The notes below the pieces were generated by a model. It was not told the DNA's origin. It was given only the letters and a program-made list of their open reading frames with translations, and searched no databases. A program made the position numbers and the translations under genes. DNA of 64,000 nucleotides from Caldithrix abyssi DSM 13497 (GTDB lineage Bacteria > Calditrichota > Calditrichia > Calditrichales > Calditrichaceae), in contig NZ_CP018099.1 of the NCBI RefSeq assembly GCF_001886815.1, positions 2,602,501 through 2,666,500 on the forward strand. The letters run 5' to 3'. Shown here piece after piece: positions 25,404 through 35,319 of this stretch (position 1 is the first letter of the stretch; each line of letters opens with the position of its first letter).

Positions 25404-27110
25404 ATGAACAAATTATTTACCATTCTAACTCTATCCATTCTTATGTTAGCGTTTGCCTTTCCAGCATTTGCCCAGAACGGCGAAATTATTGCAGATGGCT
25501 ATGCAAAGATTTTTGAGCGAAATGCTTTCGAAAATGCAACGCACTGGCCAATTGTAGCCGATGAAGTACATGCTGGCTTCGATCTGGACAAAGATCAGAA
25601 TCTTGAATTTATTGTGGTAGCGGATAACTCATGTCCTAACGGACCAAGTGGCGCTGGCTGGGGAGATGGACATTCCCTTTTTATTTATGAATGGAATCCG
25701 ACTTCAGGTAATTTTGAATTGATGTGGAGCTGGGCAGATACCAGCCTAAAAACAGGAGGCGCAAGCTTTCCGACAATGGCCGTAACCGATCTTGATGGGG
25801 ATGGCGATCAAGAAATTACATTAGGCATGCCAAGCGGCAGCGACTACCCCGCTCCGGATGTAAGCCCTACCGTTATTTATATTTTTGAGTTTGGGCAGAA
25901 TACCTATCCAACAGAACCAACAGCCATCTGGACGGCAGAATCTGGCCCCGGCTCTAATACACGTCCATCTGCCATGGCTGCTGACGATATTGATGGCGAC
26001 GGTGTAGAAGAAGTGGCCGTTGCTTTCAGGGCCTTTAGTGATGCCAGTACTAATGATGCATTGATGATATTCTCTTTAGACGGCGGGTTTGCCGGTGAGT
26101 TTACACAGTTTAAAATTGAAATGATTGATACCACTGGTGATTGGGGAAGCGTTTATTCTGCAGATATTACCGATATTGACAACGACGGAAATTTGGAAGC
26201 CTATTTCTCGACTGACAACCATACTTTTTACGAGGCCACTGGCGCTGATCAATATCAATTATATTATATGGATACTCCCACTCTGGACGCTTGGACGATT
26301 CAGGCGGTGGTGCAGGCAGACGTTGATGGCGATGGAACGAATGAATTACTGTGGGGACATACCTCTGGCGCTTTAAGAATGTTGCGTGGCGTAGCGGATC
26401 TGGCATCGATGAATTCTTCGAATGAGGTAGAAATAGCTATGGTGAACCCAGCCGGTTGCCGAGGACTTACTGCTGGAGATTATGACGGCGACGGTAAGGT
26501 TGATATATTTATGGGTGGCAACTATTCAGGCGCTGTTGACCGAATTGAATATAATGGTAGCGGCGACATTGCGGACTCTGCAAGTTATACTTATGAGCGC
26601 GTTTTTCAGGATACCATACCCAGCGGCGGTACAAGAGTTTATTCGGTCTCCTTCCCCGGCGATAATTTCTGTATTAAACAAGGGGGAACGACAAGCAATG
26701 ATTTAAACGGAAATGGAGAACCTGAGCTCTTAATTGCTTACGAAGATGGTGATTCCTTGCAAAACTGGATTGTAATGATTGAAGGAAATGGCGTAACAGG
26801 ATTTGAACTGAATCCCGGTCAAAAGGTTCTTAAAACATATACTTTAAAACAAAACTATCCTAATCCATTTAATCCAAGCACAACGATTTCATTTACGATA
26901 CCTTCTACAGAAAAAATAACATTAAAAATTTACGATATGATGGGAAGAGAAGTAAAAACCTTAATCAACGAAATAATGCCTTCTGGGACGCACGTAGTTA
27001 CCTGGGACGGTACTGATAACAAAGGTACTCCTATGGCAAGCGGCGTATATTTGTATATTTTAAAAGCCGGGAACCATACACTTTCTAAAAAGATGACATT
27101 AATGAAATAA
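25404..27110 (+). CDS. Secreted FG-GAP/VCBS-repeat protein with C-terminal sorting domain
   Basis: A 568-residue protein from the ATG at 25404 (GGGGG just upstream; the longer reading from 25308 adds an AT-rich, non-signal tail). Signal peptide ~1-22 ends 'FPAFAQ'. The body has at least six Ca-binding-like loops: 'DLDKDQNLEF', 'DLDGDGDQEI', 'DIDGDGVEEV', 'DIDNDGNLEA', 'DVDGDGTNEL' and 'DYDGDGKVDI', the pattern of FG-GAP/VCBS propeller blades. The last ~85 residues form an Ig-like sorting domain starting 'YPNPFNPSTTISF' and ending 'KKMTLMK', the FCB-group (type IX-like) secretion signal. Likely cell-surface or extracellular; ligand unknown. Confidence 0.88.
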   Translation: MNKLFTILTLSILMLAFAFPAFAQNGEIIADGYAKIFERNAFENATHWPIVADEVHAGFDLDKDQNLEFIVVADNSCPNGPSGAGWGDGHSLFIYEWNPTSGNFELMWSWADTSLKTGGASFPTMAVTDLDGDGDQEITLGMPSGSDYPAPDVSPTVIYIFEFGQNTYPTEPTAIWTAESGPGSNTRPSAMAADDIDGDGVEEVAVAFRAFSDASTNDALMIFSLDGGFAGEFTQFKIEMIDTTGDWGSVYSADITDIDNDGNLEAYFSTDNHTFYEATGADQYQLYYMDTPTLDAWTIQAVVQADVDGDGTNELLWGHTSGALRMLRGVADLASMNSSNEVEIAMVNPAGCRGLTAGDYDGDGKVDIFMGGNYSGAVDRIEYNGSGDIADSASYTYERVFQDTIPSGGTRVYSVSFPGDNFCIKQGGTTSNDLNGNGEPELLIAYEDGDSLQNWIVMIEGNGVTGFELNPGQKVLKTYTLKQNYPNPFNPSTTISFTIPSTEKITLKIYDMMGREVKTLINEIMPSGTHVVTWDGTDNKGTPMASGVYLYILKAGNHTLSKKMTLMK

Positions 27111-27130
27111 ACTTTTATTCAATTAAAAAA

Positions 27131-27156
27131 GGGAGAATCTTTCTCCCTTTTTTTTT
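27131..27156 (+). terminator. Rho-independent terminator of the FG-GAP gene
   Basis: GGGAGAA (27131-27137), loop TCT, TTCTCCC (27141-27147) followed by nine further T, 20 bases after the stop codon. Confidence 0.9.
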
Positions 27157-27331
27157 AAAAAATTGGTGATTTTACTCTAATTAAATTAGGCGGAAAGCCT
27201 GTATTCCCCATAAAATTGAATTGGCAGCGAATAAAGTAGATTATGAAGGTTTTATTCAGAAGTAAAATTAAAACAATTAGATCTATAATCATAGAAAATT
27301 TCCATTTTAGGTAGACTAAAAAAGACCAAAT

Positions 27332-27353
27332 GCTTTGTCCGATGAAACAAAGC
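27332..27353 (+). other. Small leader hairpin before the TonB receptor gene
   Basis: GCTTTGT (27332-27338) pairs with ACAAAGC (27347-27353) across an 8-base loop, 38 bases before the ATG at 27391. It has no T-tract, so it is not a terminator; a 5' leader structure is possible. The rest of 27157-27390 shows nothing clear. Confidence 0.3.
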
Positions 27354-27390
27354 TTAAAAAATCATTTTAAATTTTCTGGAGGAGTAATTC

Positions 27391-30240
27391 ATGCATAAAA
27401 AGTTAATCAGAATACTCTTTCTTATAATTGCGCTCGCAGGCTATCTTTTTTCGGGTACAACCGGAAAGATAGCAGGAAGAGTCGTTGATAAAAATACCGG
27501 CGAACCTCTATCTGGTTGTAATATAATAATAAAAGGTACACAAATGGGGGGCGCAACAGATATTGATGGCTATTATGTCATACTCAATATCCCTCCTGGA
27601 GTATATACGTTACAAGCTATTTATGTTGGGTATGTTACACAAGAGATTCAAAATGTAACTGTAAAAGTCGATTTAACCACCAAAATAAACTTCAAGCTAT
27701 CTGAAGCAAGTTTTGAAGGGGAAGAAATTATAGTTATTGCAGAAAGACCACTCATACAACAAGATGCTACAGCTACGGCATCTGTAGTTGGAGCAAAAGA
27801 GATAGAGATGGCCCCTATAGAATCCTTCGAACAAATTGCGCAAACCAAGGCGGGAGTTAACGTTGGCCCCGAAGGTTCATTGCACTTTAGAGGCGGTCGT
27901 AGTAGCGAAGTTGCCTATATTATTGATGGAATTACCGTTACAGATGCCATCCATGGCGGCACATCAGCTATAGATATTTCAACCAATGCCATTCAGGAAT
28001 TATCATTAATTACCGGGTCATTTAGCGCAGAATATGGGCAGGCCATGTCAGGAATCGTAAACATTGTTACCAAAGAGGGGGGCAATAACTTTAGTGGGAA
28101 TCTTTCCTTTCAAACCGGCGATATTGTTACCAGTTCTTCAAATAGTAAATATTTTCTTTCGGAAATTAATAATATCGATCCCTTTAATACCTCTGAAATA
28201 GAGGCCAGCCTATCTGGCCCTATCTTAAGGAACAGGCTATCATTTAATGTTTCAGCGAGATATTTCGATGACAAAGGATATCTTTACGGACAACGAATTC
28301 ACACCCCTACCGATATCGCAGATTCCATACAAACGGGAGATGGCGCCTTTGTCTCCCTTAATTCAAACAAAAAATATAATATTCAAAACAAATTAAAATG
28401 GAAAGTTACGAATTCAATAAATTTTTATTTAACGACCATTTACGAAAACCGGAAATATCAGGAGTACAATCATACGCGCAGTAAAGTACCTGACGGCATT
28501 CCATGGCAATATAAAACGGCTTTGCAATTTATAGGAAAAATAACTCATCAATTCTCCAAATTTGCCTATTATTCCGTTGCTTTAGGTTATCTGGATAAAG
28601 ACTACAAACGCTATCTTGACAAAGACATTTATTCCCTTAAATATGTCTGGAATGGTTACAGCGCGGGACAATATTTTTATCCAGGAGGTACCGATAATTT
28701 TAGACAATTTAGTAATCAAAAACAATATACGATTAAATTTGACTTAACTTCACAATTGTTTAAGAATCATGAAATAAAAACAGGAGTTGAATTAAAACGT
28801 CTCTCTTTATTCAATCATTCCTATTACCTTAGTGTAGATCGTCGAGCAGAGCCATTTGTGGATTCCAATAACAATGGTGTTTGGGATGTTGGCGAGCCAT
28901 TTACGGATATTGACCGCAACGGTAACTGGAATGATGCTCGTGACGATAATGGAGATGGAATCCCTGGCAATACCATCATTTTAGAGGGATACACAAATGA
29001 CAAATGGAATCGTAAGCCTACCGAATTTGCCTTTTATATTCAGGATAAAATGGAATTTAAAGACATGGTTGTAAACCTGGGTATTCGGTTCGATTACTTT
29101 GATCCCAATGGTCGGGTATTACGTGACCCAACCGATCCCGATATCACGAACCCTATTAAAAATGAAAATATCTGGAAAGATTACGGTACAGACGGGATTC
29201 CCAACACCAATGATCCGGATGGCACCGAAAACAATGGGATTAAAGATCCTGGCGAGCCTGAAGTGACGCTTGCGGAACGGCAAACCTACTGGTACAAAAA
29301 AGCCGATCCTACGTATCAAATAAGTCCCAGGATCGCTTTTGCCTTCCCCATTTCTTCCAACGGGAAATTATTTTTCTCTTATGGCCATTTTTTCCAGCTT
29401 CCGCCTTACACCTATTTATACCAGGATTATGAAAACAAGGTTAAGCCAGGATTGATTCAAACAAGTATGGGAAATCCAGGGCTAAAACCACAAAAAACGA
29501 TTAGTTACGAAATAGGTGTTGAGCAACAAATAACGCGGGATATGGTTGCTTTTTTTAAAATTTATCAACGTGATATGCGAAATATCATAGGACAGGACAT
29601 TGTTATTTTACCTAATACAGATGCTTATGGTATCTTTGTAAATCGGGATTATGGTCGCGTAAGAGGCATTAATTTTAGTTTGGAAAAACGTTTTACTTCT
29701 TTCTTTTCGGCCGCTATCGATTACACCTATCAGATTGCGGAAGGCAACGAATCCAACCCCACCCAACGCGTTAGAAATTATCGATTAAAAATAGAGAATT
29801 TGAAAAAAATTGTTCCTTTAGATTGGGATCAACCTCACACTTTGCGACTCAATGGAAGTATAGGTCAGCCGAATAACTGGATGATTAGTATGATCGGCCG
29901 CATAGAATCGGGCTATCCTTACACTCCCCAGGGAGCTAATGAAATTGTAAGAATTGCAGAAGAAAATAGCGCCCGGAAAATTCCCATCATTAATTTCGAT
30001 TTATATGCAAAAAAATCCTTTGCAATTAACATGGGTAATAATAGTTTTATCTTTTCTGTTTATGGTAAAATATACAACTTATTTGATCGTCTAAATGAAA
30101 AATACGTTTGGGATGCTACAGGAAGAGCTACTTACGGTTTAGGTTTATATGGTGGAGAATTTGACCCAGACTGGCAAAGACGCCCCCATTGGTTTTATAA
30201 ACCGCGTCAAATTTTTCTCGGAATTGAGTATAGCTTTTAA
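27391..30240 (+). CDS. TonB-dependent receptor with N-terminal carboxypeptidase-regulatory-like domain
   Basis: A 949-residue outer-membrane receptor. Signal peptide ~1-22; a CarboxypepD_reg-like beta-sandwich ('GKIAGRVVDKNTGEPLSGCN', ~25-105); a plug domain with 'HFRGGRSSEVAYIIDGI' and 'AEYGQAMSGIVNIVTKEGG'; then a long beta-barrel ending in the aromatic strand 'IFLGIEYSF'. Two predicted extracellular stretches (~490-530 and ~590-620) are rich in Asp/Asn/Gly with EF-hand-like loops 'DSNNNGVWDVGEP', 'DIDRNGNW' and 'DDNGDGIPGN'. GGAGGAG precedes the ATG. It is followed after 14 bases by a secreted protein and then a PorV-like barrel. Confidence 0.9.
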   Translation: MHKKLIRILFLIIALAGYLFSGTTGKIAGRVVDKNTGEPLSGCNIIIKGTQMGGATDIDGYYVILNIPPGVYTLQAIYVGYVTQEIQNVTVKVDLTTKINFKLSEASFEGEEIIVIAERPLIQQDATATASVVGAKEIEMAPIESFEQIAQTKAGVNVGPEGSLHFRGGRSSEVAYIIDGITVTDAIHGGTSAIDISTNAIQELSLITGSFSAEYGQAMSGIVNIVTKEGGNNFSGNLSFQTGDIVTSSSNSKYFLSEINNIDPFNTSEIEASLSGPILRNRLSFNVSARYFDDKGYLYGQRIHTPTDIADSIQTGDGAFVSLNSNKKYNIQNKLKWKVTNSINFYLTTIYENRKYQEYNHTRSKVPDGIPWQYKTALQFIGKITHQFSKFAYYSVALGYLDKDYKRYLDKDIYSLKYVWNGYSAGQYFYPGGTDNFRQFSNQKQYTIKFDLTSQLFKNHEIKTGVELKRLSLFNHSYYLSVDRRAEPFVDSNNNGVWDVGEPFTDIDRNGNWNDARDDNGDGIPGNTIILEGYTNDKWNRKPTEFAFYIQDKMEFKDMVVNLGIRFDYFDPNGRVLRDPTDPDITNPIKNENIWKDYGTDGIPNTNDPDGTENNGIKDPGEPEVTLAERQTYWYKKADPTYQISPRIAFAFPISSNGKLFFSYGHFFQLPPYTYLYQDYENKVKPGLIQTSMGNPGLKPQKTISYEIGVEQQITRDMVAFFKIYQRDMRNIIGQDIVILPNTDAYGIFVNRDYGRVRGINFSLEKRFTSFFSAAIDYTYQIAEGNESNPTQRVRNYRLKIENLKKIVPLDWDQPHTLRLNGSIGQPNNWMISMIGRIESGYPYTPQGANEIVRIAEENSARKIPIINFDLYAKKSFAINMGNNSFIFSVYGKIYNLFDRLNEKYVWDATGRATYGLGLYGGEFDPDWQRRPHWFYKPRQIFLGIEYSF

Positions 30241-30254
30241 TTTGGGAGGAATTC

Positions 30255-33047
30255 ATGAAGCTCAGCATAAAAATTTTCAACATGTTTTCATATGTGTTGA
30301 TCTATCTTATCTTAACATGCTTAAATATTCAAAGTTTTGCGCAAACCCCGCCTAAAAAAATGAAATATTGGACCCAGGAGGAGTGGGATAAGTGGGAAAA
30401 ATGGAATCACCGTGTTCAGTTGCTTAAATCAACAGGGGCGGCAGATCGACGTGAAGGGGTTATGGATGGGAATAAGATACGTACTGTTTTTTATAATTAT
30501 GGATCAGTTGGTCGCCCCAATACAGAACCTTCTATTGAATGGCCAAAAGAAAGCGGACACGGATACGCTTATGAATTTGGGCCAATCATTGGCGCATTAG
30601 TGGTAGACATACATGGCGATACCATTCCCATAATTTCGGAGGCGCTCATTGATGGCGGAGATCGTTCTCCCAGCGGAAAAGTTTGGGGTTGGCAACCTTT
30701 GCCTCAATACTTAAACACTAATTCGCCAACTCCTGCAATGAGTAACAATCCTGATTCATGGCCGCTCACAGTCTCCACAACCAATCCATTTTTCAATCCT
30801 GATTTTACTTCAGACCTTGACAAATTTTTATGGCCCGGGATTGATGGCCTCGGTAAAATTTCTGCAGACCTCGAAGCGTTTTGGGTGATGGATGATCGAG
30901 ATAACGATGAATTCGAATATTATCCTTTTATAAATGATTCCTCGCGTCGAGGCCTTGGAATTCAATTAAATTGTCGGTTAATGCAATTTTCCGCATCACT
31001 CGCCGAAGATATCATCTTTTATATAATTGAAATTGAAAATGTAAGCGATAAACGGTTGGATAAAGTGGTTGCCGGCATGTTCGGTGATCCACATATTGGC
31101 GGCCCTGGCGACTTTAGCGATGATTATGCAGGGTTTGATAAAGATTATAATATGGTCTATTCTTACGATAAGCCAGGCTCAAGTAATGACTATGGCATAC
31201 CTTATGAAGAATTAGGATGGCTTGGTTTTAAGTTTCTTGAGAGTCCAAAAGATTCGCTTGGAAATCAACTGGGTTTAACCAGTATGGCTGCTCCTATATA
31301 TGGCACTGCCGGCGGTACGCCTGCTTTTGATGATGTGATGTGGGATTTACTTAAACCCGGAACATTTACAGACATCGCTCAAGAAAAAGACAACGTATTC
31401 CTTTTTGGAAGTGGTTATTTTTCTCTCGATCCTGGAGAAAAGGTGAGATTCTCAATAGCAATTATTATGGGCAAAGGCCGGGACGATCTGTATTCGAATG
31501 CTGATATTGCACAAGAGATTTATGATTTAAATTATAAGTTTACCAAGGCTCCGGATCCTCCCATTGTAACGGCCGTGCCTGGCGATGGCGAGGTTACCCT
31601 GTATTGGGATACAAGTTCTGAACAATCTTTTGATGAGTTTTTCCAGGCATACGACTTTCAAGGCTACAAAATATATAAAAGTACAGATAAAGGACAAACC
31701 TGGGGACCTATAATTACAGATGCCTTTGGTAAGGAGATTGGGTTTAAACCTCTTGCTCAGTTTGACAAGATTGATGATGTGAGCGGTTTATTCCCATATG
31801 ATAAAGATGGTGTGAAGTTTTATTTAGGTAATAATTCTGGCTTAGTTCATACTTTTACGGATAAAAACGTCATTAATGGAGTAACTTATTATTATGCTGT
31901 TACTGCGTATGATTCTGGATATCCCTCTAAAGGTGTTTTGCCAGTCGAATCGGGTAAATTTCCAGGACAGAACATGGTGAGTGTAATGCCCACACCAAGA
32001 GTTCCTGGATTCGAAAATGCACAGGTAAACGTTAATCACATTGAAGGTATTTCTACCGCTACGCTTAAATTTAATGTGCTGGATCCACAAAAAATAGTTA
32101 ATAATACTTATGATATAATAGTAAATGCCGGGGAAAATATAACCACCTCTGTTTCTATTATTAATGCTGCTACCGGCGATACTGTTATAAACAATTTTAA
32201 TCAATTAAATGGCCAACCGATTCTGTTCGATGGATTAATCGGTTTTATTTATGATGAACCAGGAATTTTTATTGTCGATTCTTTATCTGGATGGCTTGAA
32301 AATAGTAAAAGCAACTTAAGTTTAGATATTAGCCTTTATAGCGGCGGAGTACGCATACCCAAGGATATGGAGGTCCGGTTTTTCTCTTACGTAGCGGATA
32401 CCTCTGTGCTTGTCAGTCCAAAGCCTATAAATTTTCAAGTATGGAACGTTACCGATAATGAACAAATGGAAGTTATATTTTTTGACAGGAATGGCAACGA
32501 TATTGTGGATATCGGCGATCGCCTTGTTCCTATCATTTATGTAAATGATAGGCCGAAAGGTGTTTGGCAGGTTGCTTTTAATGCTCCGGCTGGACAGGAT
32601 ACCATTTTACCGCAACCCGGTGATATTATTAAAATCTTTGTCTCAAAACCTTTTACTAACGATGATTCATATCAACTTCAAACCTTGGCAAGTACGGTAA
32701 ATAAAGAGAAAGCAAAAAAAGATTTTCTGCAAAATGTTGCCGTTATTCCTAATCCTTATATTGTAACATCAAGCTTTGAAGTAGCGCCGCCAACAGTATT
32801 TAGCGCAGGGCGTGGAGAACGTCGTGTCTATTTTACCAATTTACCGCCAAAGTGCACCATTCGGATTTACACTCTAAATGGGGAATTAATACGTGAAATT
32901 CACCATGAAAGCACTTTATTCAACAGCATGGAGCCCTGGGATTTGCTCTCAGAAGAAGGGCTTGAGATTTCTTATGGGATTTATATCTATCACGTTGATG
33001 CCGGTGAATATGGTAAAAAAATTGGCAAACTTGCAATTATTAAATAG
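30255..33047 (+). CDS. Large secreted protein with fibronectin III-like domain and C-terminal sorting-like domain
   Basis: A 930-residue protein with a signal peptide (~1-28, ending 'NIQSFAQ'). The N-terminal ~430 residues are of unrecognised type. A fibronectin III-like domain begins near 'PDPPIVTAVPGDGEVTLYWD' and contains 'YKIYKSTDKGQTW'. The final ~100 residues ('VIPNPYIVTSSFE', 'TIRIYTLNGELIREIHHE', 'GIYIYHVDAGEYGKKIGKLAIIK' as landmarks) resemble the sorting domains of FCB-group secreted proteins. GGGAGG lies 5 bases before the ATG. Its place between the TonB receptor and the PorV-like gene suggests a surface complex. Function unknown. Confidence 0.75.
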   Translation: MKLSIKIFNMFSYVLIYLILTCLNIQSFAQTPPKKMKYWTQEEWDKWEKWNHRVQLLKSTGAADRREGVMDGNKIRTVFYNYGSVGRPNTEPSIEWPKESGHGYAYEFGPIIGALVVDIHGDTIPIISEALIDGGDRSPSGKVWGWQPLPQYLNTNSPTPAMSNNPDSWPLTVSTTNPFFNPDFTSDLDKFLWPGIDGLGKISADLEAFWVMDDRDNDEFEYYPFINDSSRRGLGIQLNCRLMQFSASLAEDIIFYIIEIENVSDKRLDKVVAGMFGDPHIGGPGDFSDDYAGFDKDYNMVYSYDKPGSSNDYGIPYEELGWLGFKFLESPKDSLGNQLGLTSMAAPIYGTAGGTPAFDDVMWDLLKPGTFTDIAQEKDNVFLFGSGYFSLDPGEKVRFSIAIIMGKGRDDLYSNADIAQEIYDLNYKFTKAPDPPIVTAVPGDGEVTLYWDTSSEQSFDEFFQAYDFQGYKIYKSTDKGQTWGPIITDAFGKEIGFKPLAQFDKIDDVSGLFPYDKDGVKFYLGNNSGLVHTFTDKNVINGVTYYYAVTAYDSGYPSKGVLPVESGKFPGQNMVSVMPTPRVPGFENAQVNVNHIEGISTATLKFNVLDPQKIVNNTYDIIVNAGENITTSVSIINAATGDTVINNFNQLNGQPILFDGLIGFIYDEPGIFIVDSLSGWLENSKSNLSLDISLYSGGVRIPKDMEVRFFSYVADTSVLVSPKPINFQVWNVTDNEQMEVIFFDRNGNDIVDIGDRLVPIIYVNDRPKGVWQVAFNAPAGQDTILPQPGDIIKIFVSKPFTNDDSYQLQTLASTVNKEKAKKDFLQNVAVIPNPYIVTSSFEVAPPTVFSAGRGERRVYFTNLPPKCTIRIYTLNGELIREIHHESTLFNSMEPWDLLSEEGLEISYGIYIYHVDAGEYGKKIGKLAIIK

Positions 33048-33059
33048 GTGGGAGTCGCT

Positions 33060-34082
33060 ATGAATGTTATAAAATATATTATCGTAATCCTGCTTTCATT
33101 TTTTATATTAAAAATAAGCGTGGCAGGAGAAATTACAAAAAAGGGTACCACTGCAGCCCAGTTTTTAAAAATTGGGATAGGCGCCCGAGCTTCTGCTATG
33201 GGTGAAAGTCATGTTGCTGACGTTAATGATGTTTCTGCTATTTTCTGGAATCCGGCCGGTATGGCACGCATTTCAAACAATGAACTTATGTTGATCCGTA
33301 CAAACTGGCTGGCCGATATTAAATATGACTTTGCTGGTATTGTTGTGCCCATGCAAAATTTGGGTACGTTCGGTTTATTTTATGCTGGCCTAACCATGGG
33401 AGATATGATCGTACGAACCGAATATGAACCCGAAGGCACCGGCGAATTATTTTCAGCAAGTAGTATTGCAATGGGAATTAGCTACGCCCGCAATATGACC
33501 GAACGTTTTGCCTTTGGAGTTACTGCCAAATATGTTCACGAACAAATCTGGCATGAAACCGCCTCTACGGTTGCTTTTGATCTCGGTATTACCTACCAAA
33601 CTACCCTTCCCAGGCTCAGGTTGGGTATGGCCATCTCCAATTATGGCGGCAAGATGAGAATGGACGGTAAAGACCTTCTCACCTTTAAAGACGTTGATCC
33701 AAACTTAAAAGGAAATAACGAAAATATCATCGCAAAATTAAACACTGAAAAATTTGACCTCCCCATAAGCTTTCGAGTTGGATTCGCTTATGATGTTATT
33801 AAATCTGATTTCCATACCGTTATATTTAGTATCGATGGCGTCTCGCCCAATGATTTTAATGAATATCTCAACATTGGTGCTGAATATGGTTTGCGAAAAT
33901 CCGTCTTTTTAAGAGCAGGATATAAAGGAATCGGCGTACAGGATTTTGAAGGCGGGTTGTCTCTGGGAGGCGGTATCCATTATAAAATACACGGCGCCTT
34001 TAATCTAATCCTCGATTATGCCTATGTGGACTATGGCAGATTAAATAATGTTCAACGCTTCTCAATTGCCATTGATTTTTAA
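33060..34082 (+). CDS. PorV/PorQ family (UPF0164) outer-membrane protein
   Basis: A 340-residue protein from the ATG at 33060 (GGGAG five bases before; a GTG at 33048 falls before that site and is rejected). Signal peptide ~1-24, then 'AAQFLKIGIGARASAMGESH' and 'SAIFWNPAGMARI', the hallmarks of the PorV/PorQ FadL-like barrel family. PorV acts in the type IX secretion system as the shuttle or attachment partner for sorting-domain cargo. It is 12 bases after the secreted-protein gene and ends the three-gene cassette; a cargo-specific partner role is inference. Confidence 0.85.
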   Translation: MNVIKYIIVILLSFFILKISVAGEITKKGTTAAQFLKIGIGARASAMGESHVADVNDVSAIFWNPAGMARISNNELMLIRTNWLADIKYDFAGIVVPMQNLGTFGLFYAGLTMGDMIVRTEYEPEGTGELFSASSIAMGISYARNMTERFAFGVTAKYVHEQIWHETASTVAFDLGITYQTTLPRLRLGMAISNYGGKMRMDGKDLLTFKDVDPNLKGNNENIIAKLNTEKFDLPISFRVGFAYDVIKSDFHTVIFSIDGVSPNDFNEYLNIGAEYGLRKSVFLRAGYKGIGVQDFEGGLSLGGGIHYKIHGAFNLILDYAYVDYGRLNNVQRFSIAIDF

Positions 34083-34090
34083 TTATAAAG

Positions 34091-34125
34091 AAAAAGGCTG
34101 TCTTTTAATGGCAGCCTTTTCTTAT
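34091..34125 (+). terminator. Terminator of the TonB-receptor/PorV cassette
   Basis: AAAAAGGCTG ... CAGCCTTTT arms around a short AT loop (34091-34120), followed by CTTATT, 8 bases after the PorV-family stop. Confidence 0.8.
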
Positions 34126-34158
34126 TAATTTTCACTGTACAATTCAATTGGATAGAAT

Positions 34159-35319
34159 ATGATTAATTCCGAAAATCTTTACCAGTTATGGCAATATCTT
34201 CACCAAAATCCGGAGTTATCCTTTAAAGAACATCATACCACGCAATTTATTGCCAGAACGTTGAAAAACTGGGGAATCACCTTTCGGCGCTTTAAAAACC
34301 TGGAGACTGGCGGCTATGCAGACGTGGGCTCCGGCGGCCCTGTGGTTGCCTACAGAGCGGAGATCGACGCCCTGCCCATTGAAGAGAATCCGGCCCATTC
34401 CGTTATTTCCCACAACCGCGGTGTAATGCACGCCTGTGGACATGACTATCATACGACGATCGGCCTCGGTCTATTAAAATATTTCTCCGAAAAACCGCAA
34501 AAAACGGGCGGCAGATTACGCGTCATATTTCAGCCTGGCGAAGAAGCGGCTCCAGGCGGCGCTGAAAAAGTATTGGCGGAAAACATCTGGCAGGATGTGA
34601 AGGGCATTTTAACCGTTCACACCCAGCCTCAGACGCCCGTTGGTACTTTTTCATTGTTCAGGGGAGCGGTGCAGGCTTCCTCAACCTCGGTTAAAATTTT
34701 ACTCAAAGGCCCTGGCGGACATACGTCCAGACCTTTTGAATCCGTGGATTTAATCAACGTTGCAGGCCAATACATTACTCAATTACAATCGTATGTGAAA
34801 CAAAAAACAGATGTCAGGGATGCTGTGGCCTTTGCTTTCGGCTCCATTAACGGCGGCGAAACACACAATATCATCCCGGATAAAATATTTTTATGGGGAA
34901 CTTTACGGACTCTTGACAACGAAGTTCTGGCCAGATGCCTCAAGCATATCCAACATTTTTCCAGCTCCTTTGCAAAATTGTTTGATATTCAGATAGACGT
35001 TCAATTTCCCACCATCTGCCCGGCAGTTATTAATGATGCAAACCTTGTGCGTAAATTCTATGATTTTATGCAAGAACAAAATCTGGAACAACAGATACAA
35101 ATGCCCGAAAAACCTTCGATGGGCTCCGATGATTTCTCTTTTTATTTAAAAAAAGCGCCGGGCTTGTACCTTATTATGGGCGGCGGCGGAAAGGGAGCCC
35201 TGCACAGTCCAGACCTGGAAATGGATCAGGCTTTAATTGATTCCGCCCTCGAGGTATTATCGGGCTTTATTTCCTATTTATTTAAAGAAACACCGATTAA
35301 GACAGAGAAAAAAACATGA
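34159..35319 (+). CDS. M20 family amidohydrolase (hippurate hydrolase/IAA-amino-acid hydrolase-like)
   Basis: A 386-residue zinc amidohydrolase. Visible motifs are 'HQNPELSFKEHHT', 'YRAEIDALPIEE', the metal-site 'MHACGHDYHTTIGL' with Cys and His ligands, 'FQPGEEAAPGGAE' with the catalytic Glu, and the late 'MGSDDFSFYL'. The family cleaves N-acyl amino acids or diaminopimelate derivatives; no signal peptide, so it is cytoplasmic. The stop overlaps the racemase start by 4 bases, which hints at related substrates. Confidence 0.93.
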   Translation: MINSENLYQLWQYLHQNPELSFKEHHTTQFIARTLKNWGITFRRFKNLETGGYADVGSGGPVVAYRAEIDALPIEENPAHSVISHNRGVMHACGHDYHTTIGLGLLKYFSEKPQKTGGRLRVIFQPGEEAAPGGAEKVLAENIWQDVKGILTVHTQPQTPVGTFSLFRGAVQASSTSVKILLKGPGGHTSRPFESVDLINVAGQYITQLQSYVKQKTDVRDAVAFAFGSINGGETHNIIPDKIFLWGTLRTLDNEVLARCLKHIQHFSSSFAKLFDIQIDVQFPTICPAVINDANLVRKFYDFMQEQNLEQQIQMPEKPSMGSDDFSFYLKKAPGLYLIMGGGGKGALHSPDLEMDQALIDSALEVLSGFISYLFKETPIKTEKKT

